A stretch of DNA of 64,000 nt from Nitzschia sp. pyKryTriq1 (Eukaryota > Bacillariophyta > Bacillariophyceae > Bacillariales > Bacillariaceae). Position numbers and translations under genes: made by a program. The notes under the pieces are model-generated. The model saw nothing but the letters and a program-made list of their open reading frames with translations. It had not been told where the DNA came from and ran no database searches. The stretch covers positions 2,501 through 66,500 of the forward strand of contig OY101125.1 of NCBI GenBank assembly GCA_956465555.1, read 5' to 3'. Shown in pieces: positions 45,584 through 56,467 of this stretch (the stretch's first letter is position 1; each line of letters starts with the position of its first letter).

Positions 45584-46914
45584 GATGATGATGATGATGA
45601 TGATATAAATAATGATATTATGCTATAGGAAACTGATAAGTGATGGGATGATGGGATAGTGCGGCGAACCTTGCGGTTTCAATGAACTGTATGATGTTCT
45701 GCTGATGCTCCTTTGATGATGTTTTGCGAAGGCGGATGGGGATTGGGACATTCGTAGTCAGAGATCAGAGCACACGGTCCAATCATCATCAATCATTATT
45801 TTATCATCATCATTCATCATCGCAGTTATGAGAGTTTAGTAGTTGTTGATTGCTTTATCGTGACCATTACTGACTGACGTGTTGTTTTTTTTAAAGTACA
45901 GTTTTAGTTTTACTATCTTCTTTTAGTGTTCGACGGTTCGTTTTGGTTCGACACAGAAATGAAACACAGACACAGGGTCTGTCTGTCCGTCCGCATTCGA
46001 ACGGTCGGTCGGTCTGGTTCGACACTGAAATCAAACAGTCAGTAGTTGAAGAGATTGGAAGTGGTGAGGACTCGAACGAGTCACCTGATCCCAAAATGGT
46101 CATTTCTGCCATCCGTTGGAAATGACCAAAACAGAAGATTAACGAAAAGGAGCAGTGACGATGGCACACAAATCTTTCGACCATCGAGATCGAGATATTA
46201 CATTAGTTGAAAAGCTTGCTCTACGAGTAAGCCAATAGAAATTTTAAGTTGAAAAGCTTGCTCTACGAGTAAGCCAAGAAACTCCAAAAGGGATTCGGAG
46301 CCTCGCGTCGTTGGTCGGTCTGCCCGCATGATCCAAAGCAGGCAAGACCAATCAATCAATCAATCGAAACAATAACACAATCACACTACTACTACTACTC
46401 ATAGTAGTAACTAAGAAGAGAGAGTAGCTAGCTTCTACTCTCTAGAGGGGCCTAATTCTTTGAGCCGAGAGTTTTTTGGGCGCTGGCTGGCAGCGCGTGA
46501 TCATGAGCGGTGTAACCGCAGAAAGCACTTGCGTGGCAGCTGAAGGGTTGCATAGATTTGGTGATCAGGCGCGGGGGAGCGCACGTAGTATCAGTTGCAG
46601 CTGCATCGTACTTTTAATTGCAAAGAAGTAACATGAAAGTTATATCCATCTCTGATGGCTGGATGTCAAAGATCCAAGGTGACCCTGTCAAATGTCCTTA
46701 TGACTACTTGGATTCAGTACGACGGGCAGACGTCTATCCGTACACGTTACGGAACAATGATTATTTTTTTACGAGTACAAATGTACAAATGTATCCATGC
46801 ATCTGCCTAGCTAGTATTGCCTATCGGATATCGCCAATCAGAAAAACTTCCCGCTCAGCCTTCCTCCAACAAGATCATCATCATGATACAAAGGTATTGT
46901 ACTCGTCCTCACCG
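45584..46914. other. Long spacer with short repeats and possible structured RNA
   Basis: No coding gene is supported in 1.3 kb. Notable pieces: an ATG/ATC microsatellite next to the PDZ gene start; GGTCGGTC short repeats at 46005-46015; a hairpin with a 10-bp stem (TGGTCATTTC / GAAATGACCA) at 46098-46128; a 31-bp direct repeat at 46205-46235 and 46247-46277; an AGAGAGTAG / CTACTCTCT inverted repeat at 46419-46443; and a GC-rich stretch at 46455-46590 with small stems such as GCGGTGTAACCGC. Confidence 0.5.
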
Positions 46915-49900
46915 CTAACATGCTGTACCTGGACATCTTGGAACCATCGTCAGAGATTGGAACTCTACAGCGAGATATCCATAACCAACTGTGTTCAACA
47001 CGGTTATCTCCAATGTATTGGAACCACCCTGGAATGGACTGCTTGGGGAAAAAGTGTTGCCATCAATCGTCACGTCTGTTATTGTGTGGGTGTCGGTCCA
47101 TGTCCCAGGAATGTCAATGCCATTTAGTTTGATGCTCGTCACCTTGTCATCGTATTTCAATTTAAAAAACAAGACGGCACTCCAAGGGTGGTACGTAGCT
47201 CCATCCAAAATGAATTGATATACAAAAGTTCGTGTGACGCTGCCGCTTGACCCCAAATCGGGACCTCCGCAATCATTGAACATTGACTCGGTCCTACCAC
47301 AGTAGGACCCACTAGAGCCGTCATCAATGGTCCAAATCGAGTCAATCCATTCATTGGCCTCAACTGGAACACTTAGCATACCATTTTCGCTAAGTCGCCA
47401 AAATGGGCCATTGACAACTCTCACAGATGTGCCTGGTGAAGTCCATGCGGCCGAAAAATCGCCAGTCTTTACGGCGGTCGGCGAAAAGGAATAGGGAACC
47501 AGAACGGCAGGCTTAAAGTCACTCGGCTGTGAGCTCAGACTAGGAGATGCACTTGGTTGGTAGGACGGAGATGGACTGGGGTTCAGGGAGGGTGTATCAC
47601 TGGGTGACGCAGAAGGCTTGTCGGAAGGCGTGTCGCTGGGAGACTCTGAGGGCGTGGCCGAAGGTTGGTCGCTTGGTTCCGAAGAGGGCTCGCTGCTTGG
47701 TTCTGCGCTTGGTTCTACGCTTGGCATATCACTTGGAAATGCACTTGGGAAAGAACTGGGGAACGTGCTTGGAAAGGAACTGGGGAACGAGCTTGGAAAG
47801 GAGCTAGGAAACGAGCTCGGCTGTGAACTGGGCTTCGAAGTCGGCTTCGAAGTCGGCCTGGTGGTAATGGGTGGCCGAACAGGACTGGTTGGTCTTGAGG
47901 GATTCAATGGGCTGGCAGGATTCAGCGGGTTGTTTGGGCTGTTCGGATTGGACGGGGCCAACAAGGACAACTGGGTGGGACTCGCGGGATTCAGCGGGTT
48001 AGTTGGACTATTAGGATTGGACGGGGCCAACAAGGATAGCTGGGTCGGACTCGCGGGATTCAGCGGGTTGCTTGGACTATTCGGATTGGACGGGGATAAC
48101 AAGGATAGCTGGGTTGGGCTCGCGGGATTCAGAGGGTTGCTAGGACTGTTCGGATTGGACGGGGCCAGCAAGAATAGCTGGCTGGGACTCGCGGGATTCA
48201 GCGGGTTAGTTGGACTGTTCGGATTGGACGGGGCTAACAAGGACAACTGGGTTGGGCTCGCGGGATTCAGCGGGTTGCTTGGACTATTTGGATTGGACGG
48301 GGACAACAAGGATAGCTGGCTGGGACTCGCGGGATTCAGAGGGTTGCTAGGACTGTTCGGATTGGACGGGGCCAGCAAGAATAGCTGGCTGGGACTCGCG
48401 GGATTCAGCGGGTTGCTTGGACTGTTCGGATTGGACGGGGACAACAAGGATAACTGGCTGGGGCTCGAGGGATTCAGCGGGTTGCTTGGACTGTTCGGAT
48501 TGGACGGGGCTAACAAGGACAACTGGGTTGGGCTCGCGGGATTCAACGGGTTGCTAGGACTGTTCGGATTGGACGGGGCCAACAAGGATAGCTGGCTGGG
48601 ACTCGCGGGATTCAGCGGGTTGCTAGGACTGTTCGGATTGGACGGTGGCAACAAGGATAGCTGGGTGGGACTCGCCGGATTCAGTGGGTTGCTTGGACTA
48701 TTCGGATTGGACGGGGCCAACGGGCCGAAAACTTGAGCAGGACTTGCTTGATTGCTTGGATTCACCGGATTGTTGGGCGACACTGGATTTGACGGTGATA
48801 CTGGACCGAACACTTGAGCAGGACTAGCCGGATTGCTCGGACTTGCCGGATTGTTGGGCGACAGAGGGTTCGATGGACCGACCGGGCCAAACAGTTGGGC
48901 GGGGCTTGCTGGATGCACTGGATTGTTGGGCGAAAGTGGACTTGACGGTGACACCGGACCAAACTTTTGAGCAGGACTAGCCGGATTGCTCGGATTCGTT
49001 GGATTGCTGGGCGACAGAGGGTTTGAAGGGCCAACCGGGCCAAACAGTTGGGCGGGGCTTGCTGGATTCACCGGGTTGTCCAACGAGAGTGGACTCGATG
49101 GTGATACTGGACCAAACACTTGGGCCGGACTTGCAGGATTGCTCGGATTAGCCGGATTGTTGGGCGATAGAGGGTTCAAAGGATTGACCGGTCCGAACTG
49201 TTGGGCAGGACTTGCCGGATTCAACGGGTTGTCGAGCGACAAGGGATTCGATGGGGAGACTGGTCCAAATACCTGAGCAGGACTGGCGGGATTGCTTGGG
49301 TTCGACGGATTGTTGGGCGAGAGCGGGTTCAAAGGATTGACCGGTCCGAACTGTTGGGCGGGACTTGCCGGATTCACCGGGTTGTCCAGCGAGAGTGGAT
49401 TCGATGGGGAGACTGGTCCAAATACCTGAGCAGGACTGGCGGGATTGCTCGGGTTCGCCGGATTGTTGGGCGAGAGAGGGTTCAAAGGATTCACCGGGCC
49501 AAACTGTTGGGCGGGGCTTGCCGGATTCACCGGGTTGTCCAGCGAGAGTGGATTCGATGGGGAGACTGGTCCAAATACCTGAGCAGGACTGGCGGGATTG
49601 CTTGGATTCGCCGGATTGTTGGGCGAGAGAGGGTTCAAAGGATTCACCGGGCCAAACTGTTGGGCGGGGCTTGCCGGATTCACTGGGTTGTCCAGCGAGA
49701 GTGGACTCGACGGTGAAACTGGACCATACACTTGGGCTGGACTTTCCGGGTTGCTCGGATTTGCTGGATTGCTTGGCGACAACGGATTTACAGGATCGAC
49801 GGGGCCGTATACTTGTGCCGGGCTTTCCGGATTCGCCGGGTTGCTGGGCGACAGAGGGCTCAAGGGAGACACTGGCCCATACACTTGAGCCGGACTTTCC

Positions 49901-51913
49901 GGGTTGCTCGGATTTGCTGGATTGCTTGGCGACAATGGATTCACAGGATCGACCGGACCGAAAACTTGTGCCGGGCTTGCCGGATTCGCCGGGTTGCTGG
50001 GCGACAGAGGGCTCAAGGGAGACACTGGCCCATACACTTGGGCTGGACTTTCCGGGTTGCTCGGATTCGCTGGATTGTTGGGCGACAGTGGATTCACAGG
50101 ATCGACGGGGCCGTACACTTGAGCCGGGCTTGCCGGATTGACCGGGTTGTTGGGCGACAGAGGATCCGAAGGAGAAACTGGACCATACATTTGGGTGGGA
50201 CTTGCCGGATTGCTTGGGTTGCTTGGGTTGCTGGGGGACAAGGGATTGATAGGGTTGACAGGTTGGCTTGATGGCACATGAAACACTTCAACAATCTCCT
50301 CGCCTTTCCCGTTCAGTATATAACCTACTGCCACGGTCACGTATCCAGATCCGATCTCTCCATCTTCGATTTGCTCGAGAAAGCGTATATCCACAAGAGC
50401 CAAGAACTCTTGGAACATTTCCTGAGTCAGCACAGTGGCCACTTTCAACTTGCGAAATCGTTTCTCCATTTCTTGCTGGTCAGCCCGCAGACGATGACGT
50501 CGCTCTTCGCTATCGACGATCGTAAACAGTGGCTCCGCCTCGGGACATCCAACACAGGCCACCCACGCCCGAAAGTCGGTAGTCAAAGTGCCCTGGCTCG
50601 TCGCGTTAGCTTCGTCGTACGCCACAAACGTTTGCTCGACAAGTGTCGAGTTTTGCATTTCCCGAAAGTAGGGATCGACGCACTGCTCGTTGCTCCCCAG
50701 CATGGTACTACTTCCACCTGTCACGTCATTGTATGCATCGACGATGAGATCTTCGACCAACCGTTGCTCCCTGACAGTGAATGGACGGTAGAAGCCTTCC
50801 AGGACCAAAGTAAATGATCCCTCACTATACTGGGGGTCTTTCGGCAATACCAAGCCACAGGCAGTAGAGTTGATGACGGATAGTCCCGTGGTGGCTGTAG
50901 CATTCACCGGCGCTACTACCGCGGGTGCACCTCCGTAGACGGCGGCGGCCGCGGCGGTGCTTGCCACGACAGCTGTTGCCACCGTGGCACTAGCCGCGGC
51001 GGCTGGCGCCGAACCGGCAACCGCGGCAATGATTCCCGCTTGTGCCACGGCTCCGGCGGCAGCAGCTCCCGCCGCCGCTCCGGCAGCTACACCGGAGGCC
51101 GCTCCTCCGGCTGCCGAAGAAGCGGCTTGGGTTGCCATACCTTGGACGGCACCTTGCATTCTAAAAGAGGCCAGAAGAAGAAGAAGAAGAAGAAGAAGTT
51201 AGATCAACAATCACTTATGACAAATAAATTGTTCAACAAATATTGTTCGTTGTTGATTTAAAAAAAGAAATAACAACTTACGGTGGCATGGGAGGAGGTG
51301 CCCCTCCAGCCGCGACGGCTCCTCCTCCTCCGGCTGCCGCGGCTCCACCACCACCGCCGCCGCCTCCGGCTCCACCACTAGTAGTGGCGTTGCCAATCAC
51401 TTCGACTCCGACTTCACCGGCCAAATGTTCTGCCGCTTGTTGAATGTTGTCGACAGGATCCTCACTGGAAAACCGCTTGATACACTTGGTGACCTGTTTA
51501 AACAGGAGCATGAATATACCAAAGACTGCCACAAAAGCGTACATGTACAAGGCAGATCGATCAACAGGCTCCTCCTTTTCCTCTCCTTCTTTTTCATCTT
51601 CTCCTCCTGTCAAATTGCTGGACGATCCTTCCTTGTTTCGGATCCGCTCTGCTTCTTCTTCTTTTGCCGCCTTTTGGCGTGCTTCTTCCTCTTCCCTCAA
51701 CTTCTTCTCAATAGCTGGGCGTCGATAGGATGCTTGAATAACAGCAGCGGCATCTTCTGCTTTGCCATGAAAGAAGACGGCATCGACTGGAGCTCCAGTA
51801 GTGGGAGGAAGAAGTGTGTCACTCTCTTTGCCTTGTACTTTTCGCATGGAAGGAGACCGGGCGAGGAAAGAAGAAGAAGAGGAAGAAGAAGAAAAAGAGT
51901 GCTCCTGTTTTTG

Positions 51914-51944
<31 letters not shown>

Positions 51945-52376
51945 TTCAAAATACTACTACCTCGTCCTCCTCTTTGAAGTGAAAAGGATGAAGACGAGCC
52001 TGTCAAGAAGGAGGACGATGATCGTCTGCTGCTGTTGCTGTCTTCGGTATTTTCCGTTGTGTCTCCCCATCGAACGGACAAACTAGTAGTGGTAGACCTT
52101 GATTGTCCTTCTCCTTGTTGTTGTTCTTTGGATGCCTTGAGCAGTGAACGGCGATGAGCCCCACCACCACCACCACCACCACCAACGCCGCCGCCCTTAC
52201 TTGTTGCGTCGCAAGACAAGGACGACGTTGAGCTTCTTGCTGGATCATCATCATCATCATCATCACCATGCTGCTGCTGGCGAAATGACTGCTCGAGCCT
52301 TTTCGCCATCAGAAGCGATCGACGGTCCACTCCTGCTGCGGGAGCAGCTGGCGAAGGCGAAGGCGGCGTTGCCAAC

Positions 52377-52407
<31 letters not shown>

Positions 52408-52498
52408 CCGGACGATGACCGGTGGATGATTCAGCAGCAGGAGCTTCGACGGAGGGTGGTGGCGAAGACGGCTCTTCTTCTTCCATCTTCTTCTTCAT
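46915..52498 (-). CDS. Giant NPSNP/PSxxPS-repeat type II membrane protein
   Basis: Two exons, 52498-51282 and 51160-46915, with a 121-bp GT-AG intron; 1820 residues. The cytoplasmic side (1-314) is serine- and glycine-rich with two RRSLL motifs and an IQ-like helix (AAAVIQASYRRPAIEKKL). A single transmembrane segment spans about 315-336. Beyond it come Gly/Ala-rich sequence, a folded-looking domain (PQYSEGSFTLVLEGFYRPFTVREQ...), then two tandem arrays: about ten 51-residue units (SPAQVFGPVSPSNPLSLDNP...) and about twelve 23-residue units (APSNPNSPSNPLNPASPTQLS). A PSSxPS stretch follows, and the C-terminal domain is cysteine-containing and beta-rich. This suggests an extracellular, proline-rich cell-wall or adhesion protein. 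PSxxPS repeats are common in diatom secreted proteins; the exact role is unknown. The repeats probably vary in number between strains. Confidence 0.82.
47900..48727 (-). repeat. 69-bp in-frame tandem repeat, about 12 units
   Basis: The core TTCGGATTGGACGGGG (plus strand) recurs every 69 bases from 47943 to 48701. Each unit encodes 23 residues of the NPSNPLNPASP type. Units differ by few substitutions, and none breaks the frame. Confidence 0.95.
48728..50265 (-). repeat. 153-bp in-frame tandem repeat, about 10 units
   Basis: A higher-order unit of 153 bases (51 residues) made of a 27- and a 24-residue half. For instance, TGGTCCAAATACCTGAG occurs at 49261 and again 153 bases later at 49414. 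The half-units resemble each other, so the array probably grew by duplication of a pair. Confidence 0.9.
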
Positions 52499-54375
52499 GA
52501 TACTTTTGGTAGGATGCGATCGGATGAAGAAACAAATAAGCTCGCGTCAAAGAAGTTTGCGGATGTAGTAGTAAGGGACGAAATTGCAAGGGTATTCTGC
52601 CAGGGAGGCCTCCGCCAGAGGGCGAAGGCCCAACGCACCAACTACTGGCATCATCATGCTATGGCAAGAGTAACGGTAATGCCAATAATTCAGTCCAAGC
52701 AGAAAAAATTTTCCGGCGAGATCTGCTACTACTTAAAGGATTGTATTCTCTTGTGGAAGGTCCCTATGTACCATGAGAAAACGTTAAGAGCAGCTAGTTG
52801 TCCAAAACACGCGGTTCTTCTGGTCGTTTTCAGTAGAATTGGAACAGGCGCTTGTGACATACCATGATTTTTAATTAATAATTTCGTCCTCTATCAATTT
52901 TTTTAATAAGACCGGCCGCCACACGGCAACCAAAGATATAACAGTCGGTCATTATTTGGTCATACCATGCATGTATGTCAGCCTGCTGTTTTTAAAGTGT
53001 GTGTAGGATGTGTGATGATGCATGGGCTTTTCTACCGCAGATTATTTTCCGCCGAAAGAAGAATGACTGCATGCACCGCTAGATAGAGGTAGTGTTCCGT
53101 ACCTGGTACTACCTTCACAGTTTCCATACAGTACCGGCCCAACAGAACTTCAAATTATGTCCCAGTAAGAACTAGCGGTATCGGTAGCGGTAGCGGTACC
53201 GGCAGTTTCAGCGCGCTTGCCTCCATACAGTACCGGTACCTGGTATCATACGCACGTGCCGGTACTGATACCCGTATGGATGGGGATGGAAGAAAACGTT
53301 TTGCGGCACAGTACGTGTACTTGTTTGTGTAGATTCTACCAAGATTCTACAGAGCGTACCCGCTGCGTGCGTAGACGTGTACCAGAAACTCCTACCAAGT
53401 CGCACGACGACGACTCCTCCCAATCAGGGACTCACTCAATCGCTCGTTTCGCCGCGTTACCGCTCAATTTCCCCTCTCCTACTACTACAGTACCGGTACT
53501 GCTACTACGAGCCCAATCTCTCCAGCTAAACTCTACTACTGGTACTGATCCTCCCAAATCAGGTTGACATCATCATCATCTAAGCTACATACCCCTAACA
53601 CCTACCGGTGGCGCGGTACGTACGTACTACTGTAGGTACCTGTTCTCCCCTGCGCTGCGCGAACCCAAGTACTGTATGTACAGTACTACTAGGTCTACAG
53701 GTTGTACATACATACATACATACATACATACATACATACATACATACATACATACATACATGATCTCGTCCATCCCAGATTAGATAGAGCAGACGCCAGA
53801 CGTGGATAGATACCAAATGCATTCGCCAATAGAATATGGCGAATATCTTTTTGATCGCGATTAGAATTACAGTGGGTACAGTAGTACCCGGGGAAACTTT
53901 TACTCGTCCGAATGCTAGCTGTAATAATGCTTTTGTATAATGTATGTATGTATGCTTTATCCCGAGTGTAATTTGAATTGCAGAATCCAAGGATGTGATT
54001 GGTTTCGGAATTCTTATTTTTTCTTCTTCTCGACCATGCAGCAAGATAAGATAGTACGGTTGGTTGGTTGCATGGTTCGTCGAGCGACCACGTTGCCAAA
54101 AGGCAGAGGCAGTCGCACAAACAACCACAACAAACAGCAGAAAACAACAACAACCTTGCGTGGTGGACGACGACGCAACGCGACGACGACGACGACGAAG
54201 AAGAAGAAGAAGAAGAAGAAGTCGAAGTCGAAGCAATTTTCATCACAGTATTGGACATGTTGTTATCAACACAACACACAACACACAACACAACGCACAA
54301 CACAGATAGATAATACACTGCCATTGCCATCAGCATACCATAACCACCATAACCATCACCATAACCATAACCACC
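52499..54375. repeat. Long spacer with GGTACC clusters and CATA microsatellite
   Basis: Nothing here looks like a convincing gene. An open frame at 52514-52867 (117 residues) starts 16 bases from the upstream gene's start, has no recognisable domain, and is not called. Palindromic GGTACC/ACCGGT clusters lie at 53100-53270 and 53480-53640. A CATA run spans 53705-53762. GAC/GAAG triplets at 54170-54230 and CAACA repeats to 54300 precede the next gene. Confidence 0.55.
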
Positions 54376-56467
54376 ATGAGATTCTCGTCGTCGTCACCCA
54401 GCAGCAGCAGCAACAACAGCAACAGCAACATGAGGAGTGCTCCAAGGATCATCACCACCACCATTCTTTCGCGGATGATCATGGTGATGATCATGATGAT
54501 CATGATCATGATTGGAGGCAACGATGCTTTTTCTACGAGTAGTACTATTGCTACTAGTAGGAATAGGAGTACTACTCGTAGTAATATAGCAGTAGTACCA
54601 CTACAAGTACCAGTACACGAGTACAGGAGACTGCGACGACGCCCCAGCAGCAACAGCATGGCCGTCGTGTTGTTTCAATCGAGCAAACAACAACAACAAC
54701 AACCGCAAGTCGACATTGATGCTGGTTCTGGTGCTGGTGCGGGCGTGCTGCTTCCCACCACCACTACAAGTACCGGTACTACTAGTCGTATTCGAAGAAG
54801 TACTACTACTACTACTACTAATGAAGAAGAATCCGCCGCATCCTCCTCCCCGTCGTCGTCGTCGTCGTCGTCGTTACATGTACTCCAAGTGGCCGACGTA
54901 CCCGTGGTGCCGATGGTCGATACTGATACTGATACTGATACTGCAAACGACGACGACGACGATTATCAAAAGGGATTTGCCATTATTGGATTCATCACAT
55001 TGCTCAATGCCTCACTCGCACCCATTTGGCACATTGTCTTTGCTGCTAATGGTCCACCGCCCTTGTTTTTGAATGCCATGGTCAGTCTTTGCGCCTTTGT
55101 GGGATTGTTGGTGGGCGGTCCATTTTTGGATAGCAGCAATAGCAATGGCAAGAACGTGCTGCTGGTCATGGAAGAATCCTCCTCGTCGAGTACACCCCGA
55201 GGAGGACCTTCTTCTTGGAGCATGCGTTCCTTTCGGGGAGGCATGGAACTTGGCTTGTGGAAGGGATTGGGCACTACATGCCATATTTACGGTACGTACA
55301 GTACGAATACGAATACGGCGACTCCTCTATACTACGGGTACTACTACTACTACTACTGGTGGTAGTACTACAGAGGATCATCGCATCATACTACTACTAC
55401 TATTACTACTCGTCAACATATCACTGATTTCTTCTTCTCCTTCTTGTTGCTGTTGTTATTGCTGTTGTTGTGTTTCTTGTGTGTTTTTTGCATTTTATTA
55501 TTATTTCATTATTATTTGTCAAAATAATACAAAACAAACCAACAAAATACAAATACCAAAATACAAAACAAACAACAATATCACCATATTATTATTATCA
55601 GGCATGGCACTTACCACTGCCAATCACGGAGCCTTTTTGTTACAATTGACGACACTCATCGTGCCCATTATTCAAGGATTACGCGGGGAAAAGATTCCAC
55701 GACAAATTCAAATTGCCATTCTCCTTGCCTTGGTCGGTATCGTCACCTTTACCCAAGAACAACAACAACAACAAGGTGGTGGTGGTGATATTCCAATGAC
55801 AATGATCATGACGATCGATGAAGCTTCAATGCAATTGGGGGATGGACTCGTCTTGGCGGCTGCCTTTTTCTATTCCCTCTATGATATTCAAACGTATTAT
55901 TGGGGGAAAGAAGTGCCACGGAAAGAGTTGGTCACCATCAAGATTGGATTTCAAACCTTTCTCTCGTGTCTACTTTGTGCCGTCGTCGCCAGAGATCAAG
56001 TCTCGGAATATCTATTCCCAACATCATCAACTTCAACATTAACAACTGCATTAACGACAGCAGCTGCAGCTTCACCATCACCGGATTGGCAATTGGTCAT
56101 TCCGGTAGTTTTGTGGAGTGGATTGATTGTCAATGCCTTGGCAACATTTTTGCAAGTCGGTGGAATGCAAAGTGTCGGACCGACGCGGGCACAAACCATT
56201 TTTGCCAGTCAACCATTGTGGGCGAGTATATTGAATTTTGTGTTCCTGGGAGAAGTCATGGGGACGCAAGGTTTATTCGGAGGTGGAGCGTTTTTGGGGG
56301 CGCTCTTTTTAGCCGCCAACACCAGCACCACCAGCACGGCCAAAGAAGAAGGTGCTGCTGCTGCTGCTGCTGCTGCTGCTGGGGTAGTACTAGTAGTAGC
56401 AGATGATGATGATGATGATGCGGCAAAAGACGACAAAGCACAAGCAAGAACGCAACGCAATAGCTAA
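54376..56467 (+). CDS. Drug/metabolite transporter (DMT/EamA) family protein, probably plastid envelope
   Basis: Two exons, 54376-55291 and 55602-56467, with a 310-bp GT-AG intron; 593 residues. The join reads TTCHIYG|MALTTANHGAFLLQ. The N-terminus has a hydrophobic segment (MIMVMIMMIMIMIGG) followed by NDAFSTSS, resembling a diatom plastid bipartite signal, then about 130 residues of low complexity. From about residue 195 there are about nine to ten hydrophobic helices typical of EamA transporters: GFAIIGFITLLNASLAPIW, AMVSLCAFVGLLVGG, LLQLTTLIVPIIQGL, IAILLALVGIVTF, GLVLAAAFFYSLYDIQTYYWGKE, IPVVLWSGLIVNALATFLQVGG, and ASILNFVFLGE. PTRAQTIFASQPLWA is a typical second EamA half. It probably exports or imports a small metabolite; the substrate is not predictable. 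The C-terminus is an alanine run and acidic tail. Confidence 0.82.

Noticed and set aside
47618-48736. Long plus-strand open frame rich in GLAGFSGLLGLFGLDG
   Set aside because: It is the complement of the 69-bp array in the NPSNP gene; a stop-free repeat unit keeps every copy open. The minus-strand frame has domains and a splice-supported exon, this one does not.
47900-50265. CRISPR-like array
   Set aside because: The repeats are contiguous, in frame and lack unique spacers, so this is a protein-coding tandem repeat.
52514-52867. 117-residue plus-strand open frame
   Set aside because: No recognisable domain, starts 16 bp from the divergent gene's ATG, and composition is ordinary.
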